Shown here piece after piece: positions 44,096 to 56,583 of a DNA stretch of 64,000 nt (position 1 is its first letter; every line of letters starts with the position of its first letter). The notes under the pieces are model-generated. The model ran no database searches. It worked only from the letters and a program-made list of their open reading frames with translations, and was not told where the DNA came from. The stretch is from Notolepis coatsorum (lineage: Eukaryota; Chordata; Actinopteri; Aulopiformes; Paralepididae), in NCBI GenBank assembly GCA_963971535.1, contig OZ020589.1, positions 93,127,182-93,191,181 on the forward strand, in the 5' to 3' direction. A program made the translations under genes and the position numbers.

Positions 44096-46770
44096 TAAGT
44101 CAGTAAGTAAGTAAGTAAGTATTTATTTATAAAGCACCTTTCATACATGTCATGCAGCTCAAAGTGCTGTACACAAACATATGCATATGTAAAGCATCAC
44201 ATTAATAAGACAACAGTAATAAAAGTATGGCAATAGGCAAAGCACAGTAAAATAACATTTCAGTAAAAGATCAATACATAAAATTAAAAACACATAATAA
44301 TAAAAACATTTCAATAAGATACTCGCTTTCCCTAAGGCATGGTACACTATTTGTAAGCTAGACTGTATAGGTACGTTTTAAATTTTCCTTTAAAAATGTG
44401 TATGGAGCTGGCGTTCCATGTGTTGGTAGTGTGTTCCATAGTTTTGGGGCATAGTTGGCAAATGCCATACTTCCGATCCTCTTTTGGTTTCTGGGTGTGT
44501 CTAATAAACCTGTAGTGGATGACCGTAGCGTTCTTGAGGGCAGATAACTAACTAGGGAATTTGCTATATGTATTTTGGGCCTTGCTCATTAAGAGCTTTA
44601 TATGTCAGGAAAAGCACCTTAAAATCAATTCTATGAGTTATTGGCAGCCAGTGCAGAGTGGCTAGGACTGGAGTGATATGTTCTCTTCTATTTGTACGAG
44701 TTAGTAATCGAGCTACAAAGTTTTGGATAAGGTGAAGCTTCCCAATGGTTGCTTTGGGAAGACCAGTGAACAGTGCATTACAATAGTCAAGCCGGCTTGA
44801 GATAAAAGCATGAATCAGTGTCTCGGCATCCTTTTTATTTACGAATGGTCTTACTTTCGCTATGTTTCTTAGGTGAAAGAATGACGTTTTCATGGCCTTA
44901 TTTATTTATATGGGACTTAAAGGTCAGTTCTGAGTCCTAAATGATAGGCTTGTAACCTCAGTCTTTACATAGGATGACAGACTCCCCAGGTTTCCACACA
45001 GCACTTCTCTTTTCACTTTTGGGCCGATCAATAGGATTTCGGTCTTGCTTTCGTTTAATTTTAGGAAGTTATTGTTCATCCACTTATTTATTGCTAAAAG
45101 ACAGTTTGTAATGGACTGTATGGCTGTAGTGTTATTTGGTTCTGCGGAGATATATAGTTGTGTATCATCAGCATAACTATGGAAGCATACATTGTGGTAT
45201 CTAATGATGTCCCAGAGGGGCAGCATATATAGCGAGAAGAGTAATGGACCAAGGCAGCTTCCTTGTGCAACTCCAAAGTTGCTGTCATGTTTCTCGGATA
45301 CATTATCTCCAAGCTTAACATAGAACTTTCTCCCCTTAATGTATGTTCTGAGCCAATTTAGTACATGAACGGAAAAACCAACCAGTCTTTCAAGACGACT
45401 GATCAGGATATTATGGTCAATTGTATCGAACGCTGCACTAAGGTCCAATAGGACAAGAATTGAGACTTTGCCAGCATCGGAGTTTAGCCTGAGGTCGCTA
45501 ACTATTTTAGTAAGGGCAGTTTCAGTGCTGTGATTTGTTCTGAAGCCTGATTGTAGTTCCTCCATGATGTTATTATCTTTGAGAAAGGAGTTTATTTGTA
45601 CTGAGACTATCTTTTCTAATATCTTGCTGATAAATGGAAGGTTCGATATTGGCCTATAGCTTTTTAGTTCGTTTACATCTAAGTTTGTTTTCTTTAGTAG
45701 TGGTTTTACTACAGCCGTTTGAATGCATCTGGAAAAGTGCCTGTTTGAAGCGACATATTTATGATTTCAAGGACATGATTTGAGACACTATCGAACACCC
45801 GCTTGAGAAATGCTGTTGGTATAGGATCAAGGCAGGAGGTGGCGGAATTACACTCAGAGACAATCTTACAGAGGTCAGGTAATGTAATACATGTGAATTC
45901 CCCTATAGTTATACCAGGTGGGTTGCCACTCTCGGCCAGATCTATATCAGAGACAATGCTTGCTCTAATCAACGATATCTTGTCATTAAAGAAAACTGCG
46001 AACTCTTCACACTTTGTGGCTGACTGCTGCGGTATATGGGGGGGGGGGGGTGGCATGTTAATCAGCCGGTCGATGGTGGAGAAAAGTACCCTGGAGTTAC
46101 CCATATTATCTGAGATCATTTGGAAAAATAATCCTTTCTCGCAAGTTGTATTGCCTTATTGTATGGCGCCTTTGTATAAATTACAGTGAGCTATGTGAGT
46201 TTGAATTTCCTCCATTTTCGCTTGGCTATCCTACATTTTCTCTTGTTATCTTTAACATTGGTGTTATTTAGCCATGGGGAGATTCTATCAGTTTTTACCT
46301 TCTTAACCTTCAGAGGGGCGACAGTATCTAACACTGTTGACAAGGTGCTGTGGAAGTTTTGCACTATTTGATTTAAGGAGGATTCACTGCATTGGTCATA
46401 CGATTTCATCATACTAGAGAATTTTGCTTCAGCGCTAGCGTCCAGAAGCCTTCTGTGAACTAGGAATTTGCTTCTGGTCCTATGTAAGATTAGACTTGTA
46501 CCATAGAACACACAATAATCGTCAGAAATTGGAATTTGTTGTACTGATACATTCTCAATGTTTAGCCCTGTTGCTGTTGTTACAGTATTGGTAGGTCCAG
46601 AGTGTTGCCATGTTGGTGGGTGGCCTCGTGAACATGTTGCATCAGTCCAAAACTGTCCAGTAGGTTCAGAAACTCGCAACCCCTGGGGTCATCCTTTTTG
46701 TTGTTATATATCAACTGGCCTCGCGTCTCGCTCTGCCTTCTGAGATAACCCAATATCTCTAGCACCTAGT
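44096..46770 (-). mobile_element. Rex1-clade LINE, degraded
   Basis: On the minus strand the order is the end of the endonuclease (QHVHEATHQHGNTLDLPIL, about 46.6 kb), a linker (TDRISPWLNNTNVKDNKRKC, about 46.3 kb), a pre-RT (CEEFAVFFNDKISLIRASIV, about 46.0 kb), RT (LQSGFRTNHSTETALTKIV, LLDLSAAFDTIDHNIL, GSCLGPLLFSLYMLPLWDII, HSYADDTQLYIS, 45.56-45.0 kb), then FFHLRNIAKVRPFVNKKDAE and LDYCNALFTGLPKATIGKL (44.9-44.6 kb). The LYMLPL and FFHLRNIAK strings are characteristic of Rex1. The 3' end is a (TTAC)n tail at 44100-44122. At least four frame breaks are visible, and a G run (46036-46050) interrupts the linker. The 5' end stops near 46770 within the endonuclease. Confidence 0.88.
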
Positions 46771-47146
46771 CTGCTCTGGGAAACAAAACAAATGCACCCA
46801 CTTGCACGTGACCACGCCACTCCCATGCGTCCCCTATATTACGCCGGAAGTGGTCAAGCTTCACCCTTCCTCATTCGTTTCCAACGCGGAAGCAGGTCAG
46901 ATGCACTTCGGAACAGGAGATTGTTATGAAGCAGAAGGAGAAATTACACAATGTTGCGAATTTGCCAGAATTTCGCCAGCCCCCACACATCCTGACAGCA
47001 CGATGGCCCTATCCTGTTTGTTCCTCGTCGCATGACAGCGGACCGAGGGACTTCGCGCGACGGCTGGCAGTCGAGCCGCGTCGCGTCCAGGTAGGGCCTG
47101 CACTAGCTGGCATTGGTATACTGTATGTAATACTGCTCGTTGTCTC
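46771..47146. other. Unassigned GC-rich sequence
   Basis: CpG-rich sequence between the Rex1 end and the next open frame. GAGACAGCCGGGTGATG follows at 47150. No recognised gene. Confidence 0.3.
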
Positions 47147-47707
47147 GTGAGACAGCCGGGTGATGTATTGGCGCGGGGGGCGGGATATTTGGATGAACGT
47201 GGTCATCATGACTCACTTTTGGATATTTCTCCAAATATCCTAGCGCACGCAGCTAATGCTAATGCTAAGATGCTTGGGGCGCCGTTCCCATGTGCCCCGC
47301 CGGGGCTGTCACCACTCTTCCCTCCTCTTAACTGTTTCATTGCTGAAGGTCAAACGGTGTCTAATGTTGAGCGTTTTGCTGAGGCTTTTTTACCCTTTAC
47401 ACGGGTGGATGGGCTGACGACGCCCAGGACAGGTGTGCCATGCTTAGAGGAGCAGGTAGCATCGGTCCTTTGCCCTGGCATGGTTGAACGGTATCCCACC
47501 CGGAAGCCGACGCCGGAGGGCGAGTCGGCCCGGCAGGTGGCTGAGTGGGCTGATGAAGCTTATACTGCCGCGGGACGGAATTTAGCAGCAACCAATAACA
47601 TTGCTCAATTGGCTGCTTTTCTGTCCAAAATGGTGTCGGGTAGTGGGGCCGTGTGTATGCTTTACCCAACGCAGTTGTGTTTCCGGGTTCCTCTGATCCT
47701 ATTTTAG
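47147..47707 (+). CDS. Unidentified open frame, retroelement gag-like flavour
   Basis: The frame is 186 codons and rich in Ala, Pro and Gly. It includes ISPNILAHAANANAKMLGAP, FPPLNCFIAEGQTVSNVERF, PTPEGESARQVAEWADEAYT and AAGRNLAATNNIAQLAAFLS. The last string has the small-residue helix style that I associate with gag proteins of DIRS-type tyrosine-recombinase elements, but I cannot confirm the match. Similarity seems to fade after about residue 165, and no reverse transcriptase or recombinase follows. It is flanked by CpG-rich, unassigned DNA. It could equally be part of an unrecognised host exon; the start codon is not certain. Confidence 0.3.
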   Translation: MRQPGDVLARGAGYLDERGHHDSLLDISPNILAHAANANAKMLGAPFPCAPPGLSPLFPPLNCFIAEGQTVSNVERFAEAFLPFTRVDGLTTPRTGVPCLEEQVASVLCPGMVERYPTRKPTPEGESARQVAEWADEAYTAAGRNLAATNNIAQLAAFLSKMVSGSGAVCMLYPTQLCFRVPLILF

Positions 47708-49320
47708 CATCCTGAAAATAGGACTATTATTCAGAAAGGCTGACTTGCCTTTCCATCTCCCCTGATGCACCAAGACCTACGAACTAGTTTCCATTGATAT
47801 TCTTACGAACAATGACGCGAGCTTCTCTTTCTTCTACCGGCCGAAATATGGATTATAAACGGCATTACTGGATTCTATTCTACAATCCTTTTCCCTGTGG
47901 AGCTAGTAGGCGGTAACAGCAGGGGGCGCGGTGGCAGGCAGAGAGCGTACGAGAGAGACGGAGGAGGAAGTAGACGGAAGTGCGAGGAACCAGCCTCTTC
48001 GACATTGGACTTGGATCGGTTCGGTCGTGTCTGGACGAGCCCCGTATTGAACTTGAGTATATTACGGGTTATCCTATAACAGCAAACCTAGAAGCGTGTT
48101 GCATGTTTCCCCCTTGAATATCCCTAGTGATATAAAACGAGTTATCCTAGAACAAAGGCGGTATAGCCGAGTTGGGCTTAAGTTAAAGCTATCCTCTCTG
48201 TGGAGGCGTCCCGCCAGCGTGGCGTGAAGAGGACCGTGTTTAGGAACACCCTGCGTTATTATATACCCCGTCTAGCAGGAGGGCTGTTTGGGACCCAGAG
48301 TGTAGCTGCAGTGTTAGTGAGGGCGAGCTTATAAATGTGCGTCGGCCCAACACCAACCATCTACAACCGGTCTGCTCCGGCTGTATACAACCAGATCTGC
48401 ACCAGGCTGCCTTCAGAGCAACAGAGGTCGCCATCACCCAGCACACGCTCTCAGCCCAGCACTGCCCCTCTGCTCCAGCTCCGCCTGCTAGCACCCTCGC
48501 CGAGAGCGTTCGACGCCATCTTGCTACCCGGACGGTGGTGGTGAGGCGAGGCCGCCATGTTGGTTGAGTACAATTGAGCATCTACGCTCCGGAACTATTA
48601 CACAGTACACAGTGTGGTGCGAAGCTAACGTTGCTAACCACAGTTCTAGGGGTACCCCATAAACAATATATGCCGGCATTAATATAGAACCTGTGTTTGG
48701 TATTTGTGGGCCCACCTTTTGATTTCTTTTCATTTTCTTTGAGTGTGATAACGTGTTTGTGTTTAATAATATTTTCCCATCTAATTAACCCTTTCCCCGT
48801 GGGGAGGTTACAGACCTGTTGCATTACAAGTAAAGCCTAGAGAGGTATTATTCTTGCCGTATAATTAAAACCTGTCAGAGGTATTATACAGGGCGACCCA
48901 GACGTGGGTGAGGAGTCAAACACATTGCAGTATATTACCCCTGATACTAACCCAGAGGTGGGTGTATAAAATACGGGTTTAGGAGGTATTGAGTCACAAA
49001 CGGGATTATAGTGGGACTTCAGTCCATTTGGTCATTATCATTAAATCATTGTAACTGACCAGTATAGTTAATATTAAAGAATTAGATGGGAGTTCTGTGT
49101 GCGTGTCCATTCATGAGCGGTTCAGCAACTCTTTTGGTGTGGGTAACGTTAACGTAATTAACCCCTTCTTATTCCACCGTTCCCTTTTCATTGTAAGGTT
49201 TCTAGTGTCACTGAGGGAGGGTACTGCTTGGGGGGGAACTCAGGGTATTTATTTACAATTCCGTCACTAGGTGTGGGAGGGTTTAAGGAGCAATTGGGGG
49301 AAGTGGGAGCGTGCTGTAGC
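47708..49320. other. Unassigned 1.6-kb stretch
   Basis: No protein family was recognised. Three loosely similar AGAGGTATTAT / GAGGAGTCAAACACA / GAGGTATTGAGTCACAAAC segments at 48840-49010 hint at an internal repeat. CCGCCATGTTGG at 48551-48562 resembles a YY1-type site. Confidence 0.3.
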
Positions 49321-49322
49321 AC

Positions 49323-49458
49323 TCAACACTTTGATGAACATTGTTGCTCAGCTGATAGAGTTGTGCCCTTCCTGATGGCTTGTCGTACAGAACTTGTAAG
49401 TCGCTTTGGATAAAAGCGTCAGCTAAATGACTAAATGTAAATGTAAAATGTAAATGTT
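49323..49458 (+). mobile_element. L2 LINE 3' tail
   Basis: CACTTTGATGAACATTGTTG, ACAGAACTTGTAAGTCGC and TTTGGATAAAAGCGTCAGC match the end of the L2 copy at 23210-23320. Here the (ATGTAA)n-type tail (AATGTAAATGTAAAATG) is preserved. Confidence 0.88.
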
Positions 49459-49700
49459 GGGGAGTACTGCTGACCGCCCTGCTGCAGGGAAGGAAGACCA
49501 GAGTACCAGACCAGGTTGGTCAATCCCGGGCCCCATCCACTCACACTACCAGCCTCCAGTCGAAGCTCCAGACTCAAAGACGGAGGTGCAGTCAGACAGA
49601 GCTCTATTGTGTCTCACTACCCTGTGATTGTGCCCACCCGTTCCCACGAAGCAGGGACAATCCACCCTGCTACACTATGCTATTACGCCCCCCTTTACAC
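49459..49700. other. No gene recognised
   Basis: Short sequence between two LINE ends without a recognised motif. Confidence 0.3.
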
Positions 49701-52430
49701 TCTCAAGATTCAAGATTCAAGATTCAATCGTTTTATTTCAAACCACAGTGTTAGTTTGGCTACATTTACCATTGTCCGGCAAAACAACATTTGAAAATAA
49801 ATGAAATGGGAAAAGAGGACCCCCCACCCCAAACGTTTTAAAATAAAACAGCCAGAAACTATACACTGTTTGAAAAGGAGATGGAAGAAGCAAAGCTTAT
49901 ATGTTTCCATCCCCCATCAATAACTATATACTTCAGCAAGTATATGACACGATTACGTATGATTACCAATACATATAATACAATACAATTTGCAAATACT
50001 TCAACTACACACAACACAATCACACATGCACACACACACATACACACACACACACGCTAGACTATACTCTCATGTCACCCTTCAAATCATTCTCATATAA
50101 TACGTTGGTCTTCCTCCCTGGTATATTTTGTGAACACCATCATTTTGAACTTCCTCTTTAATATATTTATGGATTGACTGGATTTGATCTCCTCCTCCAG
50201 ATTATTCCACAAGGTAACTCCACACAGAGAAATAAACATAGCCTTCCTGGTTAGTCTTGAAGATTGCTGTTCCAGTTTGAGTTTCCCACTAAGGTTATAT
50301 CTTTGGAGTCCAGCTCTCTCACAGAACAATTTCTGTATCTTGTCAGGAAGGCTGTGGTGATTGACTCTGTACATGAACTGGGCAGTTTTGTAATCCACCA
50401 GGTCCTTTAATTTCAGAACTGAAAGTTTTAAAAACAAAGAATTTGTATGTGCTTTGTAGCTCTCATTTGTTACAATCCTAATTGCTCTTTTTTGGAGCAT
50501 AACCAAAGGAAGTAGGTTGGTTTCATAGGTATTTCCCCACACCTCAACACAATAATTCAAATATGGAAGGACCAAAGCATTATATAAGATAACAGAAGAT
50601 TGTTGGTTCAGCCAATACCTTGACCTCCACATAATACCCACACTCTTTGAAATCTTTGTTCTTACATGGCTTATGTGAGGCTTCCAACAATTTTTTTCAT
50701 TTATGATCACTCCTAAAAAAGTGGTTTGCTGTACTCTTTCAATAACGGTATCATCTATCTATCGTAACTTGGATCTGTGTGTCATAATTACGATTTCCAA
50801 AAATCATTAGTTTTGTTTTGTTCAAGTTTAGAGACAATCTGTTTTTGTCAAACCACTTTTTTAATTTGACCAATTCAGTCATGGTTTCATTCAGAATCTG
50901 TTGTAAACTCTCACCAGAGCAAATCATATTTGTATCATCTGCAAATAGCACAAATTTCATTGTTTCAGATACTTTACAGATATCATTAATGTACAAAAGA
51001 AACAAAACTGGACCCAGAATTGAACCTTGTGGTAAGCCACTATTCCTGTTTGTTGAGATGGCACTGCCCATTTGTACAAATTGATTCCTGTTACTCAAGT
51101 AACTTTTAATCCATTCCAATGCTATACCCCTAATGCCATATCTTTCCATCTTTTTAATTAAAATACTATGGTCAATCGTATCGAAAGCTTTTTGAAGGTC
51201 AATAAAAATTCCCAGTACATGGTGGTTTTTGTCAATTGAAGTTGTTATTTCCTCTATTAGCTCAATGAGGGCCATGGGAGTGGATCTATTCCTCCTGAAG
51301 CCATATTGGCTGTCAATCAGCAATTTGTGTTTCTCAATGAACTCTTTAAGTCTTTTTACATAAATCTTCTCCAGAGTCTTAGAAAATTGGGAAAGCAGAG
51401 AAACCGGCCTATAATTTGTAAACTGGTGTTTGTCCCCTGTTTTAAATATTGGTAATACTTTTGCAGTTTTCATCAAACGAGGAAATATTCCTGATTGTAA
51501 CGACAAATTACAGATATGTGTGAATGGTTCTACAAATCCTTCCGCTACGTTCTTAATCACAGTCATGTCAATGTCATTCCAATCCGTTGATGTTTTGTTT
51601 TTACAGTTCCTGAGTATGGCCATGATTGCATTTCCATCTGTTGGAGTAAGAAACATGGAGCTTTGATTTCTATGGATTGAGTCTTCTACACCCACTATCG
51701 GACCGCTTTCTGTGATTTTTTCAGCTAGACTAGGTCCAACCCCTACAAAGAACTTGTTAAAGCCATCGGCCACTTCCTCCATATTACTAATTTTCCTGCC
51801 GTCCTCAATGAAGTAATTTGGATACAGTCCACCTTTTGGCCCTTTTCTTATTATGTCATTAAGCACTTTCCAAATACCCTTGCTATCATGTTTATTCCTT
51901 TCTAGTAAGTTGGCATAAAAAACCTTTTTACAATTCCTCATAATATTGGTTAGTTTGTTTTTATATAGTTTATATTTCAATTCGGACTCATCCGTCCTAT
52001 TTGTAATACATTGCTTATACAAAAGGTTTTTCTTTTTACTGGCGTTCATCAGTCCCTTGGTTAACCAGGGTTTTGTACAGTAATTTTTCCTGTTACATTT
52101 GACTAATGGGCAATGCTTATTATACAGATTCATGAATATATCCAGAAAGGACTCATAAGCAGCATCAGTGTCCTGTTCTAGGTACACAGTTTCCCAATGC
52201 TGGGCCATTACCTCATTCTTAAGGGCATTCATTGAACTATCAGTCTTAACCCGTATATATTTGGGTGCGGTGTCTGTTCTATTCTTTTTGTAATTAACTT
52301 CATACACCGTAAACACAGGTAAGTGGTCCGAAATGTCATTGATTAATAATCCACTAATGGTGTTACCAAAACTGTTACAAAATATGTTATCTATTAGAGT
52401 AGCGCTATGGGAAGTTCTGTATCGTATGGC
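49701..52430 (-). mobile_element. CR1/Jockey-like LINE, well preserved, 5'-truncated
   Basis: On the minus strand it starts in the last part of the endonuclease (SHSATLIDNIFCNSFGNTIS, ISDHLPVFTVYE). A linker follows (KPWLTKGLMNASKKKNLLYK, FYANLLERNKHDSKGIWKVL), then the RT (FKTGDKHQFTNYRPVSLLSQ, SQYGFRRNRSTPMALIELIE, FIDLQKAFDTIDHSILI, SGLPQGSILGPVLFLLYIND, FVLFADDTNMICSG) in one open frame to about 50751. A four-base GATA slippage near 50755-50765 shifts the frame, and the C-terminal domain continues open to 50093 (HVRTKISKSVGIMWRSRYWL, LPYLNYCVEVWGNTYETNLL). The 3' UTR ends in three TTGAATC heptamers (49704-49728). It is the best preserved non-LTR element here. Confidence 0.9.
50017..50056. 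repeat. (CA)n microsatellite
   Basis: Imperfect CACACA run interrupted by TG and TA, in the 3' UTR of the LINE. Confidence 0.9.
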
Positions 52431-54810
52431 TCCGCTCGGCGTCACTACTGCACTGTACCTCGCTCGTGCACACGCACTGAATAAAAAATTCCACAATGTA
52501 CCTTTACATCCCAACATCCGTCTGGCCACACCCCTATCAGCTTACCTACATAAACAGGGGTGGGGCCACATACTCGCCTCCTTCTTCGCTTTCACCACAA
52601 GGAAGTGCCTTCGGTAGATCCCCACTTGACGAGGTTGTTAGTAGAAGAAAGTTGGAAAACAAGAGATACGTTGACATCATATCTTTATTTTCTCTCTCAC
52701 TATTTTCGAGAAAATATACGGCGATATTGTCTTCGTTACTGGAGTGTCTGGAAGATGATGATCATTCTACACCTCCACCAGTTTTTTCGTATTAGGAGTT
52801 CACGGCGCTGTCATGCCTCTTTAGTTTCTTTAATAGTTGTCATACAGAAGTACAGAATACTTTCATACAAAATGCTTCTTACTGTTACGCTCCAGAGACT
52901 GTGCTAGACAAGATAGTATCAAACATAGTATACATGTAATTTAGAAGAAGAAAAAGAGGTCACAGTGTTCGGTATAGACATATGTACAATGTTCTGAGTT
53001 ACCATATAATATACAATACTATGCAGTGTACTAATGTACAGTACTATCTAGTGCAAAGCAGAAATGGGATGAGGTACAATTTAGGTCCCAACTACAATCC
53101 TCCTTGCTGCGGCTGGATGGGGTAAGACCCTCCAGCAACACAGCTGACTGTTGTGAGAAGCGGTGGGTTCCAGGTTTGGTGAGTAATGTTTGCTTGCGAG
53201 CACCACTTGTCTGTTAGTGCTATGGGGGCTAGCTGACAATGTTTACGAAAAATGGGACTTGTGCTGGCTCTGCGGGATGTCTGGTAAAATCACCGTTGTA
53301 AACTGTGTTGACATCTCTTTTTCTCTTCTCTCTTAAAGGGGAGGAGGGTTTCAGACGGTGACCTGTCGGAAGTGTGGCTTGTTATATCGTTTGTGTACGG
53401 GTTCAGGTGTAGCTGCTTAGCTTGCGTGCTAGTTGTGGCCTACCTGTTAGCCGCGCAGCTGTTAGCTGCGGCGTTGGCTCGCTGTGTTTACCAGGCTGGT
53501 ATACGTTAGCTTGTGGCTATCAGCCGTTCGGCTGTTAGCTTAATGCTACACTGTTGAACGTTCTGTGACTATAACATGCTTTAAACACTCTGACTACGAC
53601 GTCATCTTTGACAGAGGATGTTAGTCGAACCTACCCGGAGCCCGGCCGGCGAGGACTGCGTCAACAAGGAGAACCGTAGCGGCGGGATGGAGCAGCGACG
53701 CTGCCCGTGTCGTCAACACAGATGCTGTGTTTACTATCGGTGCCCTGTTAGAGACTGCAGTTCGCTTGGTCTGCGCTCACGGTAGGAAAGGTCCCGACCG
53801 GACCTTGAACACTTCTTCTTTCTTTCCCTTCTAAATGTTTTGTAAATAACGATGTTTTCCAAAACGAGTGTTGCTGCACTACATTTAGGATACGACGTGA
53901 ATTGTGTGTGAATTGTCTTGTCACTGGTATTAGCTTCTCCATGTAAATCGGGTTGTTTGTTACAGATGTAAAAATGATCTGGTTTGTTGTGTTGAGAAAC
54001 ATCATGTGTGTTCATGTACCGTGTACTCACAACTAAGGGGGTTAAACTAACCTATAAAGCTATGCTTAGTGACATATGAGTGAAGAATGAATTCTTTTCT
54101 CAGCCTGTAATGACAATGAACAGTGTGTTCACATATTAACAGGTTTACCTGTTCAACTGGCCGTATTAAGGGTAAGATAGGAGGGGTGTGCCCCCCGGTT
54201 CCCTGGGGACTTCCTCACCCTCCGCTCAGACATGTTTACAATATATTGTGTCACTGTGTGGTGGGATACAGTGTAACCCTTAGCTTGATTGCTGGGGTTG
54301 TGCTAAAACTGCTTGAGGAACTGTATTTTCCTAAAAGAAAAGATTGTTTGGTCACTTTTCGTGTGTGCTTAGCAAGGCCTGTGGCCGATACTAATAGAGA
54401 ATTGTGCATTCTCTCATTATGAAAAACGGCGTTCCTCTGTAGAGTGTATTGCCATTTTTTGTGGTGGTAAAGGGTTGTGTGTATCTTGTGATCTACAACT
54501 GGGTTGGGTTGGCCACAGAAGCACATGTGTAAGTCTGGTACCGGGGCTCTTAAGAGGGCCCTCTCTATTCTGTGTTTTTTCCTTAGTAAAAATCAGATAG
54601 CAGGTTAGCACATGAGCTGTGTGAAGCTGTTAGACGCTTCATGTAGCTGACTATGACTGTGTCATACTCTTTTTTGTCGTTACATCGTATCATGGGTGTG
54701 GGGTCGTAAAGGGGTGAACTGGTAATCCTTTCCTCCCCTTCTTTGATGGGCAGGGGTTAAGACCTCCTGTCCTTCAAGGTTCCTGTCACGTTGGTGTTCG
54801 GCACGTTACA
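52431..54810. other. Unassigned 2.4-kb stretch
   Basis: No protein family, LINE or hAT ends were recognised on either strand. GTTAGCT/AGCTAAC-rich steps occur at 53410-53540 and a CpG-rich patch at 53590-53790. Confidence 0.3.
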
Positions 54811-56036
54811 GGGTAAGAGGGGGGGGGGGGGGGGGGAGTTTCCCGGTCCCACGCCCTGGAATATTGGGCGTGTGCACCGCAGAAATTCCCCCGCCACAGA
54901 TTACGTCACTGTGCGCGTCTCTGTTGGTAAGACTTCCGTGAGCTGTTCAGGTCCATATGATGGATCTGTTTCAGGGAGGGGTCAGGGCTCCTCCTCACGA
55001 AGCTCCTACTCGGGCCTTCTTTGAGTTAGGACTCTCCTTCCATGTGAGGGAGCCTCCTCAGAGTGCAGAGCCTCCTCCTCAGATTGTCAAGGTGAGTAGA
55101 ACTCTAAAAAGGAGTCCTGCTCTATTGTGTGTGTATTCGATTCAATTCGATTATTGAGTGTGTATGGGTTCAGTGCCTCCTCCTCGGAGAGCCCTAAACC
55201 AAAATTTTACATGGCTCAATGTTGCAATATATTCTTTTCAATCTATACAGCTCGCGTGGAAGTCTCTCTGGGGATTTCCGCCTCCTCCCTATGGGAGGGT
55301 GGTGGGATGTAAAAATGTAAACAATTTTTACCCTCAGCCTGCGTCATGAGGGATTCATGTCAGTCTGTGTTCTTTCTTTTTTGGATAAAAAGAGGAAGGT
55401 ACATGAAGCACGACGGCTCCGTGTCGTTCTCCCAGGCGACTTGGAGGAACAATGTTTGGTGTCTTGCTAGACTATTCATTGATGTGTTTGGGTCTCGACG
55501 CATACATAGTGCTGGCTCGGTGTGTTTCTGTTACAGGATCACACAGGGGCTAAGTGCGCCTTGGTTGCTTGTTAAAACAGCGTTTTTATAGGGCAACTGG
55601 GATGGGGTTTTGTCTCTTCCGAGCGCCAGTTTACTAGGTTGTCTCGATGAATTCTCGTTCATATCTGGGGTATGTTAACGAAATAGATCTGAACATAGGT
55701 AGAGGGGTCTCACGCCCTTGGGGTGGGCCACTGAGCACGGTCTAAATGAGGACCGTCTGGGTGGCGCCCTCTTTTCATGTTTTAGATCGACACGCATACC
55801 TACCCCCTCTCCTGGAGTGGGCATGTCGGCGTGGTTAGGACACGGGACTGGTCTGGTCACGCTGGTCCAGGTCAGTTAACCCGTTATCCGCCGGGGATGC
55901 AGATCTGCTGTTCTGATACCCTGAGGGACCTGTGCTTTTTTCGGGGGGGAAAATGCCAGGTCGGTCCGGGTGTCACAGGGTTGGGCGCTATGGAGACCCT
56001 TGTTGGGTACATATTGTACTCTGCACTGTCGTAATG
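54811..56036. other. Unassigned stretch before the 5S-like copy
   Basis: A G homopolymer lies at about 54819-54836. Pro-rich short frames (REPPQSAEPPPQIVK at about 55050; GFPPPPYGRV at about 55270) have no recognised family and no shared reading frame. Confidence 0.3.
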
Positions 56037-56157
56037 GCTTACGGCCATGCCAACCTGTACACGCCCGATCTCGTCCGATCTCGGCCGCTACGCAGGTTTG
56101 GTCCTGGTTAGTACTTGGTTGGGAGACCGCCTGGGAATACCAAGTGCGGTGTGCTTG
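56037..56157 (+). rRNA. 5S rRNA-like sequence, probably a pseudogene
   Basis: The stretch starts GCTTACGGCCATGCCAACCT and follows the whole 5S plan: CACGCCCGATCTCGTC, the A-box region (altered to CGCTACGCAGG), CCTGGTTAGTACTTGG and the C-box GGGAGACCGCCTGGGAATAC. It has several differences from the vertebrate 5S I know (for example GGCCGCTACGCAGGTTTGG and CCAAGTGCGGTGTG). It is not followed by a T run but by GGGGCTGGTTCTCC. That favours a diverged copy or a retroposed/5S-derived element over a working gene. Confidence 0.75.
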
Positions 56158-56389
56158 GGGCTGGTTCTCCATTCTTTTCGCTCCTCTCTCACGCGTGGCG
56201 AAGAGGGGGCTGTTGGGGTGGTCTTGGACCTCCTCTGGAACCCTGTGCTTCCCGTGCCGCCGGGCCCGGTCCGAAGTAATGTTTCGTCGACCCGTAGGCC
56301 TGGAATAACCCTTTTTTGAAAACTGAAACACTTGTACTGCGGTATAGCCAGTTATGCCTGCAGGTGTGTTTTGGAGTTTTTTCTTGAGG

Positions 56390-56583
56390 GGTTATAGGAA
56401 CAACCACCGCATAGGGTAACGACAAGGTGGTTGATTCCCTGGTGTGTTGGAGCAGTGGTAACTCCCGGGTTACCCGGTTGAGTGTACCCCTGCACGTTCA
56501 TGATGTCTGCCAATCATGTCAGCCTTCTCTGCCTCAACCCCTCTGGGTGTTTTTTTTTTAATGGAGGCTTGGTCATGCAACAA
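56390..56583 (+). repeat. 190-bp dispersed repeat, copy 1
   Basis: From AGGGGTTATAGGAACAACCA to GGAGGCTTGGTCATGCAAC it is nearly identical to 63146-63340. It contains GGTGGTTGATTCCC, which loosely resembles a pol III B box, and ends with a run of Ts and AATGGAGGC. The family is unknown. Confidence 0.75.

Noticed and set aside
52431-54810. Host gene suggested by CpG-rich patch and GTTAGCT steps
   Set aside because: No exon with a recognisable protein or convincing splice pairs was found; left as unassigned.
55876-56331. Open frames across the 5S-like sequence on both strands
   Set aside because: They overlap an RNA-derived sequence and show no protein family.
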